Source of the DNA: Litorilituus lipolyticus
GTDB taxonomy: Bacteria > Pseudomonadota > Gammaproteobacteria > Enterobacterales > Alteromonadaceae
Length of the DNA stretch: 64,000 nt
Reading direction: 5' to 3'
Assembly (NCBI RefSeq): GCF_006439335.1
Contig: NZ_SAWY01000013.1
Location: forward strand, 49,909 to 113,908
A model generated the notes under the pieces. The model was not told where the DNA came from and searched no databases. It worked only from the letters and a program-made list of their open reading frames with translations. The translations under genes were made by a program, and so were the position numbers. Below are positions 18,081-27,087 of this stretch, piece after piece. How positions within the stretch are numbered: position 1 is the first letter of the stretch; each line of letters starts with the position of its first letter.

Positions 18081-18530
18081 ATGTTTGGATTAACAACAAA
18101 AACAATAAATAACACAAATACTCAGCACGTAACTGCAGATGCCTCAAGCGAATCAAACAAAAAACTCACAATAAAAGAAGTGAACAATTCGCTAGCATTA
18201 GCCAGTGAATATGCCGAAATCTGTCTAAAAAACAAAGTCAAAAATAAATGGATTATGTTTATCAACCCTGAAGAGTCAGCAATTTCACAATTAGCTAGCT
18301 TTGAAAATATTGACCAAAAAAATGTGCTATGTGTACAAATAAAGGCCGATATTCTTAATAGGAAAGACGTATTTTCACAGATAAAAATAGCATTATTGGC
18401 TGATAATTGTTCCGCATTGATATTACCAAAATCACTAAGCCAACTAATTAATAAAGAAGAGTTATCGTTAGAGTTTAATCAACACGAAGCAAATGGCTAT
18501 ATTTTAGCGAATAAAAATATCGCGCATTAA
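18081..18530 (+). CDS. sulA: SulA-like SOS-induced cell division inhibitor
   Basis: A 149-residue protein resembling SulA, which binds FtsZ and blocks septation during DNA damage. After a low-complexity N-terminus (about 40 residues), the matching part is KNKWIMFINPEES, then DQKNVLCVQIKAD, and LLADNCSALILPKSL. These echo the SulA blocks for the central strand-helix and the 'ALLTGNYSVVLGWLP' region. Similarity is modest, so identity rests equally on context: two tandem LexA boxes 40-78 bp upstream. GAGG at 18071-18074 sets ATG 18081. It is a single gene, with the c-di-GMP protein convergent downstream. An alternative is an unrelated SOS gene of similar size, but the combination makes SulA the best call. 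Confidence 0.72.
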   Translation: MFGLTTKTINNTNTQHVTADASSESNKKLTIKEVNNSLALASEYAEICLKNKVKNKWIMFINPEESAISQLASFENIDQKNVLCVQIKADILNRKDVFSQIKIALLADNCSALILPKSLSQLINKEELSLEFNQHEANGYILANKNIAH

Positions 18531-18598
18531 ATTAGTTTATTAAAGGCAGATAATCATTAAAACTAGAAACATGTGGGTAATAAGTAAGATAAAGTAAA

Positions 18599-20749
18599 CT
18601 ACTGATGATAAGAGAAGTCTGTTAGATAACTCGCTAATTCTGCTGAGGGAAGCGGTTTTGAAAAATAGTAACCTTGAATATAATCACAGCCTAAATCACT
18701 GAGTAAATTAAGCTGCTCTAGTGTTTCTACCCCCTCTGCCACTACTTTTTTTCCTAGAGCTTTAGACATTGCAATAATAGTCGACACTAATATGTTATCA
18801 CTTTGGTTTTCACTCATATCAGAAATAAATGCCCTATCGATTTTGATAAAATCAATCGGAATCCTACGTAAATAACTTAACGACGAATATCCTGTACCAA
18901 AATCATCAAGGGCGATAGTACAACCTGCACTTCTTAATTGATTGAAAAGCACTTCATTATTTCGTTTATCTGGTGCTAAAGCGCTCTCAGTTAGCTCAAA
19001 GCAAATATCTTGTGGCTGAAGATCATGCTCCGCAATAGTATTTAACCACAGGTCGTTTTCTGATTTATTTAATGGAATTTCAAAAACTGAGCGATTAACG
19101 TTGATAATGATATCTGTAAAGCCTTGAGATTTTAGCTTTTTCAGCTCTAAACAAGCTTGAGTTAACACGAAGCTTCCTAATGGCTTAATTAAAGAAAACT
19201 CTTCTGCGATACCAACAAACTCTTCAGGCGAAATCCACTCACCAAAGTTATTCCAACGTATTAATGCTTCAAACTTACGTACTTTCTGCTCACCTATGGA
19301 GATGATCGGCTGATAAACAACACTTAATTCTTTATTTTCAATAGCCAAAGCTAATTGGCTCTTGAGCATCAACTTTCGTCGAGCAATATTTTGCATCTTT
19401 TGAGTAAAGAAACTATACGAATTTCTTCCACTGTCTTTCGCATGATACATAGCCGTTTCAGCTTTTTTAAGAATACTTCCTTCATTTTCGCTTTCAGCAG
19501 AGCATATTGCTATACCAATACTCAAAGTACACGTTAAGCTGACATCATCAAAAACAAAAGGGTTACTAAAAGCAAGCAAGATCCTTTCAACAATAGCCTC
19601 TACATTTTCTACAGCATCAAGTTCATTCAGTAAAATAGCAAAGCTATCACCTGAAATACGAGCAATACAATCAGTCTTTTTAATATGATTTTTTAATCGC
19701 TTTGAGCTTTCTATAAGAAGTTTGTCACCAAGATCGTGGCCATAAATGTCATTAATCTCTTTAAACAAATCTAAATCCATGTGCAATACAGCTAAGCTTT
19801 TATGAGATGATTCAACTAAATGTAATGATTGAGCTAATGTTTCTAGAAATAAAAAACGATTGGCAATACCAGTCAATAAATCAAAATTTGCTTGCTTATA
19901 TATCTTAGTTTCTGCCGCTTTACTCTTACTAATATCAAAAAAGAAGGCAACGTAGTTTGTTATGTTATTATCTGCATCGCAAATAGTATTAATGGATAAC
20001 CATTCGGGAAAAACCTCCCCTGATTTTTTCTTATTCCAAATTTCCCCTGACCATGAACCTGTTTCTTTAATTTCGTTCCACATTGCGCTATAAAATTCTT
20101 TACCGTGCTCTCCTGAACTAAATATCTTTGGGTTTTCTCCTTCTACTTCTCTAAAGCTATATCCCAGAATATCTGTGAAAGCTTTATTAACACTGATAAT
20201 TTTTGCATTTTTATCACAAACCACGATTGCTTCTTTACTTACTTCAATAATTCTATTTCGCGTTGCCAGTTCGTTAAAAAGCGCTTGTTTTTCCATTTCC
20301 TTTTTTATCATGCCACTAAACAGCAAAAATAAAGATGTTACTTCTTTCTCAGACTCAATCACCTTATGGTAAAGGGCGACCAAGATAGCATCTGTTTTTC
20401 CATTTTCAGCTTTCAACGGAACACCGACATAACCAGTAATATTCAAGTCTACGAGTAATTGGTCATCTGGATAAGCTTTTTGGCAATTTTCTGTGTAGGA
20501 ACACACACCACCTGTTGAGACATTTTCACAAGGTGTATGCTTTAAGAGATAAGTAAAATTTTCTTGAATCTGCCCTTGAGAGGCAAGAGATACCGTGGTT
20601 GCCTCGGTAGCGTCTTCATTAATGGAAGCAATAAAAATTATATCAGCTTTGATGACTTCAGCTAAGGATAAGCAAATAGTATCCGTAAATTTGTCAGAAA
20701 CCGAGTGTGATAGAGAGTCTATTATCGATTTAACTTTTTCTTCTACCAC
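18599..20749 (-). CDS. GAF-PAS-GGDEF-EAL c-di-GMP phosphodiesterase (degenerate GGDEF)
   Basis: A 716-residue cytoplasmic signalling protein with GAF (about 10-150), PAS (165-280), GGDEF (285-450) and EAL (460-710) domains. The GGDEF site reads S366-G-D-S-F370, lacking the catalytic glycine and glutamate, so cyclase activity is unlikely; the domain may bind GTP as an activator. The EAL domain keeps E494-A-L, the ELTESAL motif, DDFGTGYSS, IKIDRAFISD, AEGVET and QGYYFSKP, so it should hydrolyse c-di-GMP. The GAF domain contains several cysteines (near 74-89) that could sense a metal or redox cue. It is monocistronic and convergent with the SulA-like gene. Confidence 0.9.
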   Translation of the reverse strand: MVEEKVKSIIDSLSHSVSDKFTDTICLSLAEVIKADIIFIASINEDATEATTVSLASQGQIQENFTYLLKHTPCENVSTGGVCSYTENCQKAYPDDQLLVDLNITGYVGVPLKAENGKTDAILVALYHKVIESEKEVTSLFLLFSGMIKKEMEKQALFNELATRNRIIEVSKEAIVVCDKNAKIISVNKAFTDILGYSFREVEGENPKIFSSGEHGKEFYSAMWNEIKETGSWSGEIWNKKKSGEVFPEWLSINTICDADNNITNYVAFFFDISKSKAAETKIYKQANFDLLTGIANRFLFLETLAQSLHLVESSHKSLAVLHMDLDLFKEINDIYGHDLGDKLLIESSKRLKNHIKKTDCIARISGDSFAILLNELDAVENVEAIVERILLAFSNPFVFDDVSLTCTLSIGIAICSAESENEGSILKKAETAMYHAKDSGRNSYSFFTQKMQNIARRKLMLKSQLALAIENKELSVVYQPIISIGEQKVRKFEALIRWNNFGEWISPEEFVGIAEEFSLIKPLGSFVLTQACLELKKLKSQGFTDIIINVNRSVFEIPLNKSENDLWLNTIAEHDLQPQDICFELTESALAPDKRNNEVLFNQLRSAGCTIALDDFGTGYSSLSYLRRIPIDFIKIDRAFISDMSENQSDNILVSTIIAMSKALGKKVVAEGVETLEQLNLLSDLGCDYIQGYYFSKPLPSAELASYLTDFSYHQ

Positions 20750-20922
20750 ATCAACCCTTAATGTTTTCTTTTCAACTGGCTACCTAAATCAAAATAGGCG
20801 CAGAATTTAAATGTACAATACCCACAAACTTACTAGGGGCATTATAGAGATTTTACAATATCTAATATAGACAATTGACAGAAAATATTATGTTTTATGC
20901 ATACTTCCCTTGAGATAGAACA

Positions 20923-20947
20923 ATAAATGTATTTAAAATACATTTAT
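20923..20947. repeat. 25-bp palindrome
   Basis: ATAAATGTATTT and its exact reverse complement AAATACATTTAT flank one central A. It lies in the 283-bp gap upstream of the GGDEF-EAL gene and downstream of the FHA gene. No T-run follows, so an operator is as likely as a terminator. The rest of the gap shows nothing else I recognise. Confidence 0.5.
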
Positions 20948-21032
20948 CTTGTATTTTTATTCGATTTGTCAACATTTTATTGATGTGATTTTTTAGTGTC
21001 GCACAACACATATTAAGGTAACTAATTCGACA

Positions 21033-21380
21033 CTATTCAACAATAACAGCTGTTTCATCTAAATTTAACGCAGAACCATCAACAAACTTAAATTGATTAA
21101 AGCCAATTTTTATCATGTCACCATTTTTTAATAATTGTCGTGAAATCAACCTTCCATTAAGTTCAGTACCGTTAGTGCTGTTTAAATCTTCTAGTACAAC
21201 AACACTACTCCCTTGCTCATAAGGAACTTGCTTAACCGTTAGACGAGCATGTTTAGAACTTACTGCTCGATCTTCAATATGAATATCACAAAACTTTACA
21301 CGGCCAATAAGAAGCTCATCTTGGTTTAATTCCCATTTATTGATTACGACGTCTTCTACAATTAAGGCTAAATAAGCCAT
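21033..21380 (-). CDS. FHA-domain phosphothreonine-binding protein
   Basis: A 115-residue protein that is almost entirely one forkhead-associated domain, which binds phosphothreonine peptides. The core motifs are LIGR (near 25), SSKHARL (near 41) and EDLNSTNGTELNG (near 63-75). A short C-terminal tail carries DETAVIVE, a threonine motif of the sort phosphorylated in FHA partner proteins such as mycobacterial GarA. It is the last gene of an operon with a PP2C phosphatase and a Ser/Thr kinase, 68 bp after the phosphatase. A reader of kinase-generated phosphothreonines is the reasonable role. Confidence 0.92.
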   Translation of the reverse strand: MAYLALIVEDVVINKWELNQDELLIGRVKFCDIHIEDRAVSSKHARLTVKQVPYEQGSSVVVLEDLNSTNGTELNGRLISRQLLKNGDMIKIGFNQFKFVDGSALNLDETAVIVE

Positions 21381-21448
21381 AGTTTCTCCTTCCCCTTTTA
21401 TGCTTGATTCTTATATGTGCAACTTAGCATTTACACAGATTTTTTCTA

Positions 21449-22192
21449 TTATAAGCAAATTAACCCGAGGGTTAAATTATCTTTGCTAGATTGTAACACT
21501 GCTTGATCAACCATTTTACTGCAGACAGCTGTATTTGCCTCTTTTTTGGTGTACTCAATAAGAAACTGCTTGATATCACTTTCTGACAAGAAATCATGTA
21601 AACCGTCAGTTGATAACATTAAAACGTCACCAGAATCAATTTGTCTAGAAATTGTATCTACTTCTACAATCGCTTTGCTTCCTAAAGCTCTTGATAGCAG
21701 GTTTTTAGTGTTTGAATTTGCAGCAGCATTAGCAGTAATAGCGCCTTTGTTCAATAAGAACTGAATCATGGTATGATCTTCAGTTAATTGAATCAGCTCT
21801 TCTTGATGTAATAGATAAGCCCTAGAATCACCCACCCAAGCAATATAACAACTATCAGCATCAAAAATAGCGACAACCCCTGTCGTCCCCATTCCTTCAT
21901 ATTGACTACATTGTTGCGCTTTATCGTAAATGTTTGAATTAGCTTCTTTTATAATCTGGCTAGCGTAGTTCTGCCACCCTTGATTAGGCATTTCAGTTAA
22001 TGTGGTTAATTGTGCATTTACATAGTCCGTTAATAAATTACTCGCCACCTCACCTGCTTTGTGCCCTCCCATACCATCAGCCACTATCATCCAACACACT
22101 TGTAATGCATGATTAAAGCCATGACAAATAGCGTCTTCATTATTCTTTCTATGAGGACCTTGCTCTGTTAACGTACTTATTGATGTCATCAT
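21449..22192 (-). CDS. PP2C-family Ser/Thr protein phosphatase
   Basis: A 247-residue metal-dependent (Mn/Mg) protein phosphatase of the bacterial PP2C/Stp1/PppA type. Metal-site motifs are RKNNEDA near residue 15, VADGMGGHKAGEVAS near 37-51, WVGDSRAYL near 117, STDGLHDFLSE near 195 and DNLTLG near the end. Its start overlaps the kinase stop by four bases (ATGA at 22189-22192), so kinase and phosphatase are translationally coupled. The function is reversal of the kinase's phosphorylations, including kinase autophosphorylation. Confidence 0.94.
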   Translation of the reverse strand: MMTSISTLTEQGPHRKNNEDAICHGFNHALQVCWMIVADGMGGHKAGEVASNLLTDYVNAQLTTLTEMPNQGWQNYASQIIKEANSNIYDKAQQCSQYEGMGTTGVVAIFDADSCYIAWVGDSRAYLLHQEELIQLTEDHTMIQFLLNKGAITANAAANSNTKNLLSRALGSKAIVEVDTISRQIDSGDVLMLSTDGLHDFLSESDIKQFLIEYTKKEANTAVCSKMVDQAVLQSSKDNLTLGLICL

Positions 22193-24192
22193 ATAATGGG
22201 CGCCTGCTTAAAATCGCGTTTTAAGGCATTAATGAGTGCTTGTTTAAACTCTTGCATTGATTGATAGCGTTTTGTCGCGTCTTTTTGCAAAGCTTTATTG
22301 GTAATACGTGCTGCACTTGGTGGTAAGTTTGCTTTATGCTCAGTTACTTTAATTTGTTTAGCATTACTGATTTGATAAGCAACACTCACCACAGAATCCC
22401 CTTCAAAAGGTAGTTGACCGCTAAGTAGCTGATAAAAGGTTGCCCCTAAACTGAAAATATCACTTCGGCCATCAACACTGCCACCTGTTATTTGTTCAGG
22501 CGACATATAATATGGACTCCCCATAATAACACCCGTGCTAGTTCGGCTATTATCAGTTACATAAGCAATACCAAAATCGGTAACGGTGGCTTTTTGTAAG
22601 TCATCATCATAAATAATATTACCTGGCTTAATATCACGATGAACAACACTTTGCCTATGAGCATATTCAAGAGCATCTGTAATTTGGATCATTAATTGAT
22701 AAATAAGAGGTGTTGGTAATAACTTATCAACGTGGATAAAGTGAGACAATGGTGCGCCGGTTAATAAGTCCATGGCGATATAACCTAAGCTTCCTTCATC
22801 ACCAACATCATAAATTGTCACAATATTAGCGTGGCTTAATCCACCGGCTGTTTCTGCTTCTCTAAAGAATCTTTGCTTTGCTTGACTCACTTCTTCTTGA
22901 TCAACACTGTCACTAAGTTGCAAAGACTTTATTGCCACATGACGATTAATTTTGGGGTCGACTCCTCGATAAACAATCCCCATTGCACCTTTACCCAATA
23001 AACCTTCCACTTGGTAACGACCAAAACTCTGAGGCTTAAACGCCTGCGTAACAGAAAGCTTCGCTTGGGTTTGTGCTAAATCATCTTGCGACGAAAGAAC
23101 TAAGGTTGCTTCTAACTCATCTTGCTCAAATGCATTATTCGACTGATTAATAACCAAAGTAGCTGCTAAATCAGACTCCGCTTCATTATTGTAATGATCA
23201 CTATCTTGTAATATATCGCCTTGATTTTTTTCTACAGAATCGACGAGATCAAACGAGTTATCAAGCTCATGAGAAGTCTCAGCCTCATTCAATGTTTTTT
23301 GCCAATTGATTTGATGTTGATTACTTTCTGTACGCTTAGGTGCTGTATAGTTTTGAGCGATGTCACTCTGACCATCATCATCTTCTAAAGAAGCTTGTTT
23401 AACTAAAGAGGCCTGCTTTGTATTGGCAGCTTCAATAACAACTCGTTGTTCTCGCTCACTAATCTGCTTCGCAGTTTTAGCATGTAACAACGCTTTTTTA
23501 TGCTCAATAATTTTTTCATGGCTTGCTTGATGTATAAGGCCGCTTTGTTCATTCCAGTTATATAAACAATGAGCAACATCGGAATATTTACTTTTTTCAG
23601 CCTGCAATGCCAGTTGATATATCTCTTCTTGAATTGATTGATGCGCTGCTAACTTTGCTAAAGGGTTGGCTAATTTATCAACTTGATTTGCTAAAGCATA
23701 CTCTTGAATTCTTTCAAATAATAGTTGCTCATTTTCTTGCTGTAAGCTTATAAAAATTGACTCTTCATGATGAAAAGCGATAATAAATGGCCAAGATAAA
23801 ACAACAAATAATGCCATTGGAATAATAACAAACAAGTGTTGATAAATAGCTAAACTGTACTGCATAACGAACAATACAATGATATAGCCAAACATCATTA
23901 AGCCCTGTTTAGAAAGTCTTTCTGCTCTAAGGCGCCAAATTAAATATATTCCAACAAAAAATAAGCCTATAGATGCAATAAAAATGGTGAGTGAGGGTTG
24001 GGTAGCGCTGCTAAGCACAGCAGAATTATCTATCGTTGAACTTGCACTATTTTGTTTTACAAGCCAAACAAGGTTTGATTGATTAACATCTGAAAAATAG
24101 CCCGCACTAACTGACCATAAACTGACCAACCAAAAGCAAAGCAATAAATAAAACCACCCTGTTTTATATAGTGGCAGAGCACCTTTTAACAT
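22189..24192 (-). CDS. Membrane-anchored Ser/Thr protein kinase, C-terminal catalytic domain
   Basis: A 667-residue Hanks-type kinase. The N-terminal part has about four hydrophobic segments (near 13-30, 66-85, 97-112, 117-138), then a long helical, Q/E-rich region (about 150-385), then the kinase (about 390-655). Motifs: GKGAMGIVYRG (P-loop), HVAIKSL (catalytic Lys), VHRDIKPGNI near 515, TDFGIAYV, and GSPYYMSPEQ. This is the reverse of the common kinase-first, sensor-last order. The linker holds two near-repeats AATLVI and EATLVL, likely autophosphorylation or FHA-docking threonines. With the PP2C and FHA genes it makes a three-gene signalling operon. No type VI secretion genes are in the window, so a T6SS link is not supported here. 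Confidence 0.92.
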   Translation of the reverse strand: MLKGALPLYKTGWFYLLLCFWLVSLWSVSAGYFSDVNQSNLVWLVKQNSASSTIDNSAVLSSATQPSLTIFIASIGLFFVGIYLIWRLRAERLSKQGLMMFGYIIVLFVMQYSLAIYQHLFVIIPMALFVVLSWPFIIAFHHEESIFISLQQENEQLLFERIQEYALANQVDKLANPLAKLAAHQSIQEEIYQLALQAEKSKYSDVAHCLYNWNEQSGLIHQASHEKIIEHKKALLHAKTAKQISEREQRVVIEAANTKQASLVKQASLEDDDGQSDIAQNYTAPKRTESNQHQINWQKTLNEAETSHELDNSFDLVDSVEKNQGDILQDSDHYNNEAESDLAATLVINQSNNAFEQDELEATLVLSSQDDLAQTQAKLSVTQAFKPQSFGRYQVEGLLGKGAMGIVYRGVDPKINRHVAIKSLQLSDSVDQEEVSQAKQRFFREAETAGGLSHANIVTIYDVGDEGSLGYIAMDLLTGAPLSHFIHVDKLLPTPLIYQLMIQITDALEYAHRQSVVHRDIKPGNIIYDDDLQKATVTDFGIAYVTDNSRTSTGVIMGSPYYMSPEQITGGSVDGRSDIFSLGATFYQLLSGQLPFEGDSVVSVAYQISNAKQIKVTEHKANLPPSAARITNKALQKDATKRYQSMQEFKQALINALKRDFKQAPII

Positions 24193-24423
24193 TTACTCAT
24201 CAAGCCTATCTTATTGAAGTGAATCACATTACTTTTATAATCAATTGATTAAAAAGAAAATACATATAATGTGCTTCAACTAATTTATTATTATTATTTT
24301 GTTAACCTAATACTTTAGGTATTAAGTCTTTCGAGTGTAACAAATATCATCATGAAAAAAAGCCCTGCGTGAGGTTATTTTCTTAACCGATAATCAATAA
24401 AGGGGTTCACTGACTGGCTATTA

Positions 24424-24930
24424 CTATCCTAGTGTCTTCTCAAAATAAAAGGTGGGTAAATCATTTAAGTTGATAGTAGATAACTGTTTGAACCCTAAAA
24501 ACGCTAATAAGTTATTTGAGGCAAGATTTTCAGGCGATGTTACGGCAGAAATTTCTTGTATTTTTAATGTGTTCTTTGAGTAATTAAGCAAAAATTCACA
24601 AGTTTCTTTTGCATAGCCCTTGCGCCAAAATTTCGGTAATAAGGCATAGCCTAAATCTGGTAGTTCAAATTCATCTCTCTTAAGAATCCCGCACATACCT
24701 ACGGGTTCAAACGTTTCCTTTAATGCTATATGGAGTAAGCCAAAACCATGCTTTTTATAACTTGCCATTGGCCCTTCTAACAAATACTTTTCAGCATCAG
24801 CTAATGTCCTGACTTGCTTATCACCAATATTTTTTATAAAAGATTTTTCATTTAATAAAGTTAAAATAAACTTTGCATCAAATAAGTTTAACTCTCGGAT
24901 AATCAGTCTATCAGTTTCCATTGCCTTCAT
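24424..24930 (-). CDS. GNAT family N-acetyltransferase (RimJ/RimL-like)
   Basis: A 168-residue acetyltransferase of the RimJ/RimL-type GNAT branch. It begins METDRLIIRELNLFDAKFIL, the typical first strand and helix of this branch. The acetyl-CoA binding core is YALLPKFWRKGYAKETCEFLLNY near 94-116, and the C-terminal part has SPENLASNNLLAFLGFKQL, the conserved N-x-x-S-x-x-x-x-x-x-x-G-F segment. The substrate (protein N-terminus, antibiotic or metabolite) cannot be told. It stands alone between the kinase operon and an aminopeptidase gene. The first Met pair (MKAMET) leaves a choice of start four codons apart. Confidence 0.9.
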   Translation of the reverse strand: MKAMETDRLIIRELNLFDAKFILTLLNEKSFIKNIGDKQVRTLADAEKYLLEGPMASYKKHGFGLLHIALKETFEPVGMCGILKRDEFELPDLGYALLPKFWRKGYAKETCEFLLNYSKNTLKIQEISAVTSPENLASNNLLAFLGFKQLSTINLNDLPTFYFEKTLG

Positions 24931-25116
24931 TTGGATTATTACCTCGCATCAAATTGAACAGCTTAAACACCATGTATACCATATACACAAAATTATAAAC
25001 ACTAATTTAGAAAGATAGAATTAACCCTAGAAGAAACTGAATTTTACCTTAAAAAATAATACTAAAAAGCAAAACACATGGATAATACCATTTTAGCTGC
25101 TATTGATATTTCGATT

Positions 25117-25151
25117 AAAAAAGCCTGAAAAAGTTAATCTTTTTCAGGCTT
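25117..25151 (-). terminator. Terminator of the M1 aminopeptidase gene
   Basis: 13-bp perfect stem AAGCCTGAAAAAG / CTTTTTCAGGCTT with a five-base loop, followed on the minus strand by a T-run. Typical rho-independent terminator 31 bp past the stop. Confidence 0.88.
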
Positions 25152-25182
25152 ATATCTACTTATTTATAACGTGAAGGTTAAC

Positions 25183-26967
25183 TTAGCTTTTAACGATATC
25201 ATCTAACATACCAACAATAGATGGGTGATATCCCGTTCTCGCGTCTTGGTAAATTTCATTTGCAAGTGTTGAGTAACCCGCATCAATTAAGCTTTTATAA
25301 AGCGGTTTTACAAACTTGCCACGCCCTATTGCTTTTAGGTAAGCAGCCACAGCTTCAAGCACCTGTTCAACATTATTTCTAACGGCAACAGTAAACCAAG
25401 CAAAGGCAATTTCAGCATTTTTTGATTCAGTAAAAGCAAAGCAAGAATCTAATTCCAATAACTTAGTCACAGTAAGCTTTTCAGGTAATGTCGTTAAGAA
25501 ATATTGCCAATGATGTACTGACCAACCTTCTACTGTTAATGCTGTAGCATTTGCCCCGTCAAGCCATAATTTTTGCTGTTCAATCACTTTTTCTAAACTG
25601 CTTGACGTTGGCGCTACAAACCAACTAGGCATGCCAGTACCATGTATCCATTCTAATAATTCTGCTTCAGAGATTTTGTCGCTATGATCAACTAACAATG
25701 TTTGCTTGGCATAAGTAATAAAATCTTCAGTCGTTATGGCAGTAAAAGCAAAATGTTCAACATAAGTTAATAAAAACTTATCAAAATCTTCCCGTCCTAA
25801 CCTTCTTTCTAAATCATGAACGAACATTGAAGCTTTGTCATAGGTAAAACGATCAAATGCATTATTAGGATCTTCAGTTTGCACATTCGCCGTTACCGTT
25901 TGTTTCTCAACAGGCATGATCTTGAATTCTTCCATTAAGCGGCCATATTCAAGTACTACTTCAAGCTCAGCCATCTCTTTACCATAAACAGCTTCAACAA
26001 TACGATTAGTAAAATAAGTGGTAAACCCTTCATTTAACCATAAGTCACGCCATGTCGCATTACTGACTAAATTACCCGTCCAAGAATGTGCTAGTTCATG
26101 AGCAACTGTTGATACTAGGCTTTTATCACCCGCGATTAATGTAGGCGTCATAAAGGCCAAACGCGGGTTTTCCATACCACCAAACGGGAAACTTGGCGGT
26201 AAAACAATCATGTCATAACGCCCCCAGCGATAAGGGCCTAATAAACTTTCAGCAATGTTTATCATTTGTTCAGTATCTTCAAATTCTTTAGCACAAGCCT
26301 CTAGCATACTTGGCTCTGTGTAAACACCACTGCGCTCGCCTATAGCTTTAAACGCCAAGTCACCACAAGCAATTGCCATTAAGTGAGTAGGAATAGGCTC
26401 AGGCATACGGAACATAAATACACCTGGATATTCAATTTCATTATTACTTTCTGCACACATGACCACTGACATATTTTGCGGTGCCATGACTTTGGCATTG
26501 AAAGTTACACGTGCTTTGGGGCTATCTTGCAGTGGTATCCAGCTACGTGCATTTATTGGTTGAGATTGGCTAAATAAATAAGGCTGTTTCTTTCCTGACG
26601 TTTGAGCAGGAGTTAACCATTGTAAACCTTCCGCTTGCGGGCTAGTTTTATAATAGATTTTTACCCAAATATCGTCACCGATTAAATCAACCGCTAAACG
26701 ACTGCCTAAAATGTCATCTGCTTCATCTAAGGTAAAATTCAAAGACTGACCTTGGCTGTTTTCAATACGGTCAATCAGTAAATCACGAGTATCAAGTACT
26801 AATTGCGTCGCTAATTGTTCTGACTGATGTTCAATAGCAAGGTTTGCATAACCAGAAAGCTCTTTTTTGTCAAAACTGATGGCAAGGGCTAAGTCAAAAT
26901 GAGTTACTTTAACTTCATTTGTATTGGCGTAAGAATGATAGTCATGAGTGAAATCAAATTGGTTCAT
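25183..26967 (-). CDS. M1 family zinc aminopeptidase (leukotriene A4 hydrolase-like)
   Basis: A 594-residue metallopeptidase removing N-terminal residues from peptides. Catalytic signatures are GGMEN at 263-267, zinc site HELAH at 290-294 with the third ligand in NEGF near 312-313 (HEXXH-X18-E spacing), and the PIPTHLMAIACGDL segment before it. Size and the absence of the ERAP-like C-terminal domain put it with the LTA4H/aminopeptidase B group (about 610 residues). No signal peptide is visible, so it is probably cytoplasmic. It is followed upstream on the same strand by a POT peptide transporter and an exported DUF885 protein, which fits a role in finishing peptide breakdown. Confidence 0.94.
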   Translation of the reverse strand: MNQFDFTHDYHSYANTNEVKVTHFDLALAISFDKKELSGYANLAIEHQSEQLATQLVLDTRDLLIDRIENSQGQSLNFTLDEADDILGSRLAVDLIGDDIWVKIYYKTSPQAEGLQWLTPAQTSGKKQPYLFSQSQPINARSWIPLQDSPKARVTFNAKVMAPQNMSVVMCAESNNEIEYPGVFMFRMPEPIPTHLMAIACGDLAFKAIGERSGVYTEPSMLEACAKEFEDTEQMINIAESLLGPYRWGRYDMIVLPPSFPFGGMENPRLAFMTPTLIAGDKSLVSTVAHELAHSWTGNLVSNATWRDLWLNEGFTTYFTNRIVEAVYGKEMAELEVVLEYGRLMEEFKIMPVEKQTVTANVQTEDPNNAFDRFTYDKASMFVHDLERRLGREDFDKFLLTYVEHFAFTAITTEDFITYAKQTLLVDHSDKISEAELLEWIHGTGMPSWFVAPTSSSLEKVIEQQKLWLDGANATALTVEGWSVHHWQYFLTTLPEKLTVTKLLELDSCFAFTESKNAEIAFAWFTVAVRNNVEQVLEAVAAYLKAIGRGKFVKPLYKSLIDAGYSTLANEIYQDARTGYHPSIVGMLDDIVKS

Positions 26968-27044
26968 GAGGTAAAGATCCGATTTTTTGTATAAGTTATT
27001 TGAAATGTATTCAGCTAATGCGCATTTTATAACATGGTTTTATA

Positions 27045-27076
27045 AATAAAGGCCTGATATAAATCAGGCCTTTATT
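27045..27076 (-). terminator. Terminator of the POT transporter gene
   Basis: 14-bp perfect inverted repeat AATAAAGGCCTGAT / ATCAGGCCTTTATT with a four-base loop, 11 bp past the stop. Confidence 0.87.
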
Positions 27077-27087
27077 AGTTAAATTAA

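Noticed and set aside
21033..24192. Part of a type VI secretion cluster
   Set aside because: FHA, PP2C and kinase genes can accompany T6SS, but no tss genes are in the window.
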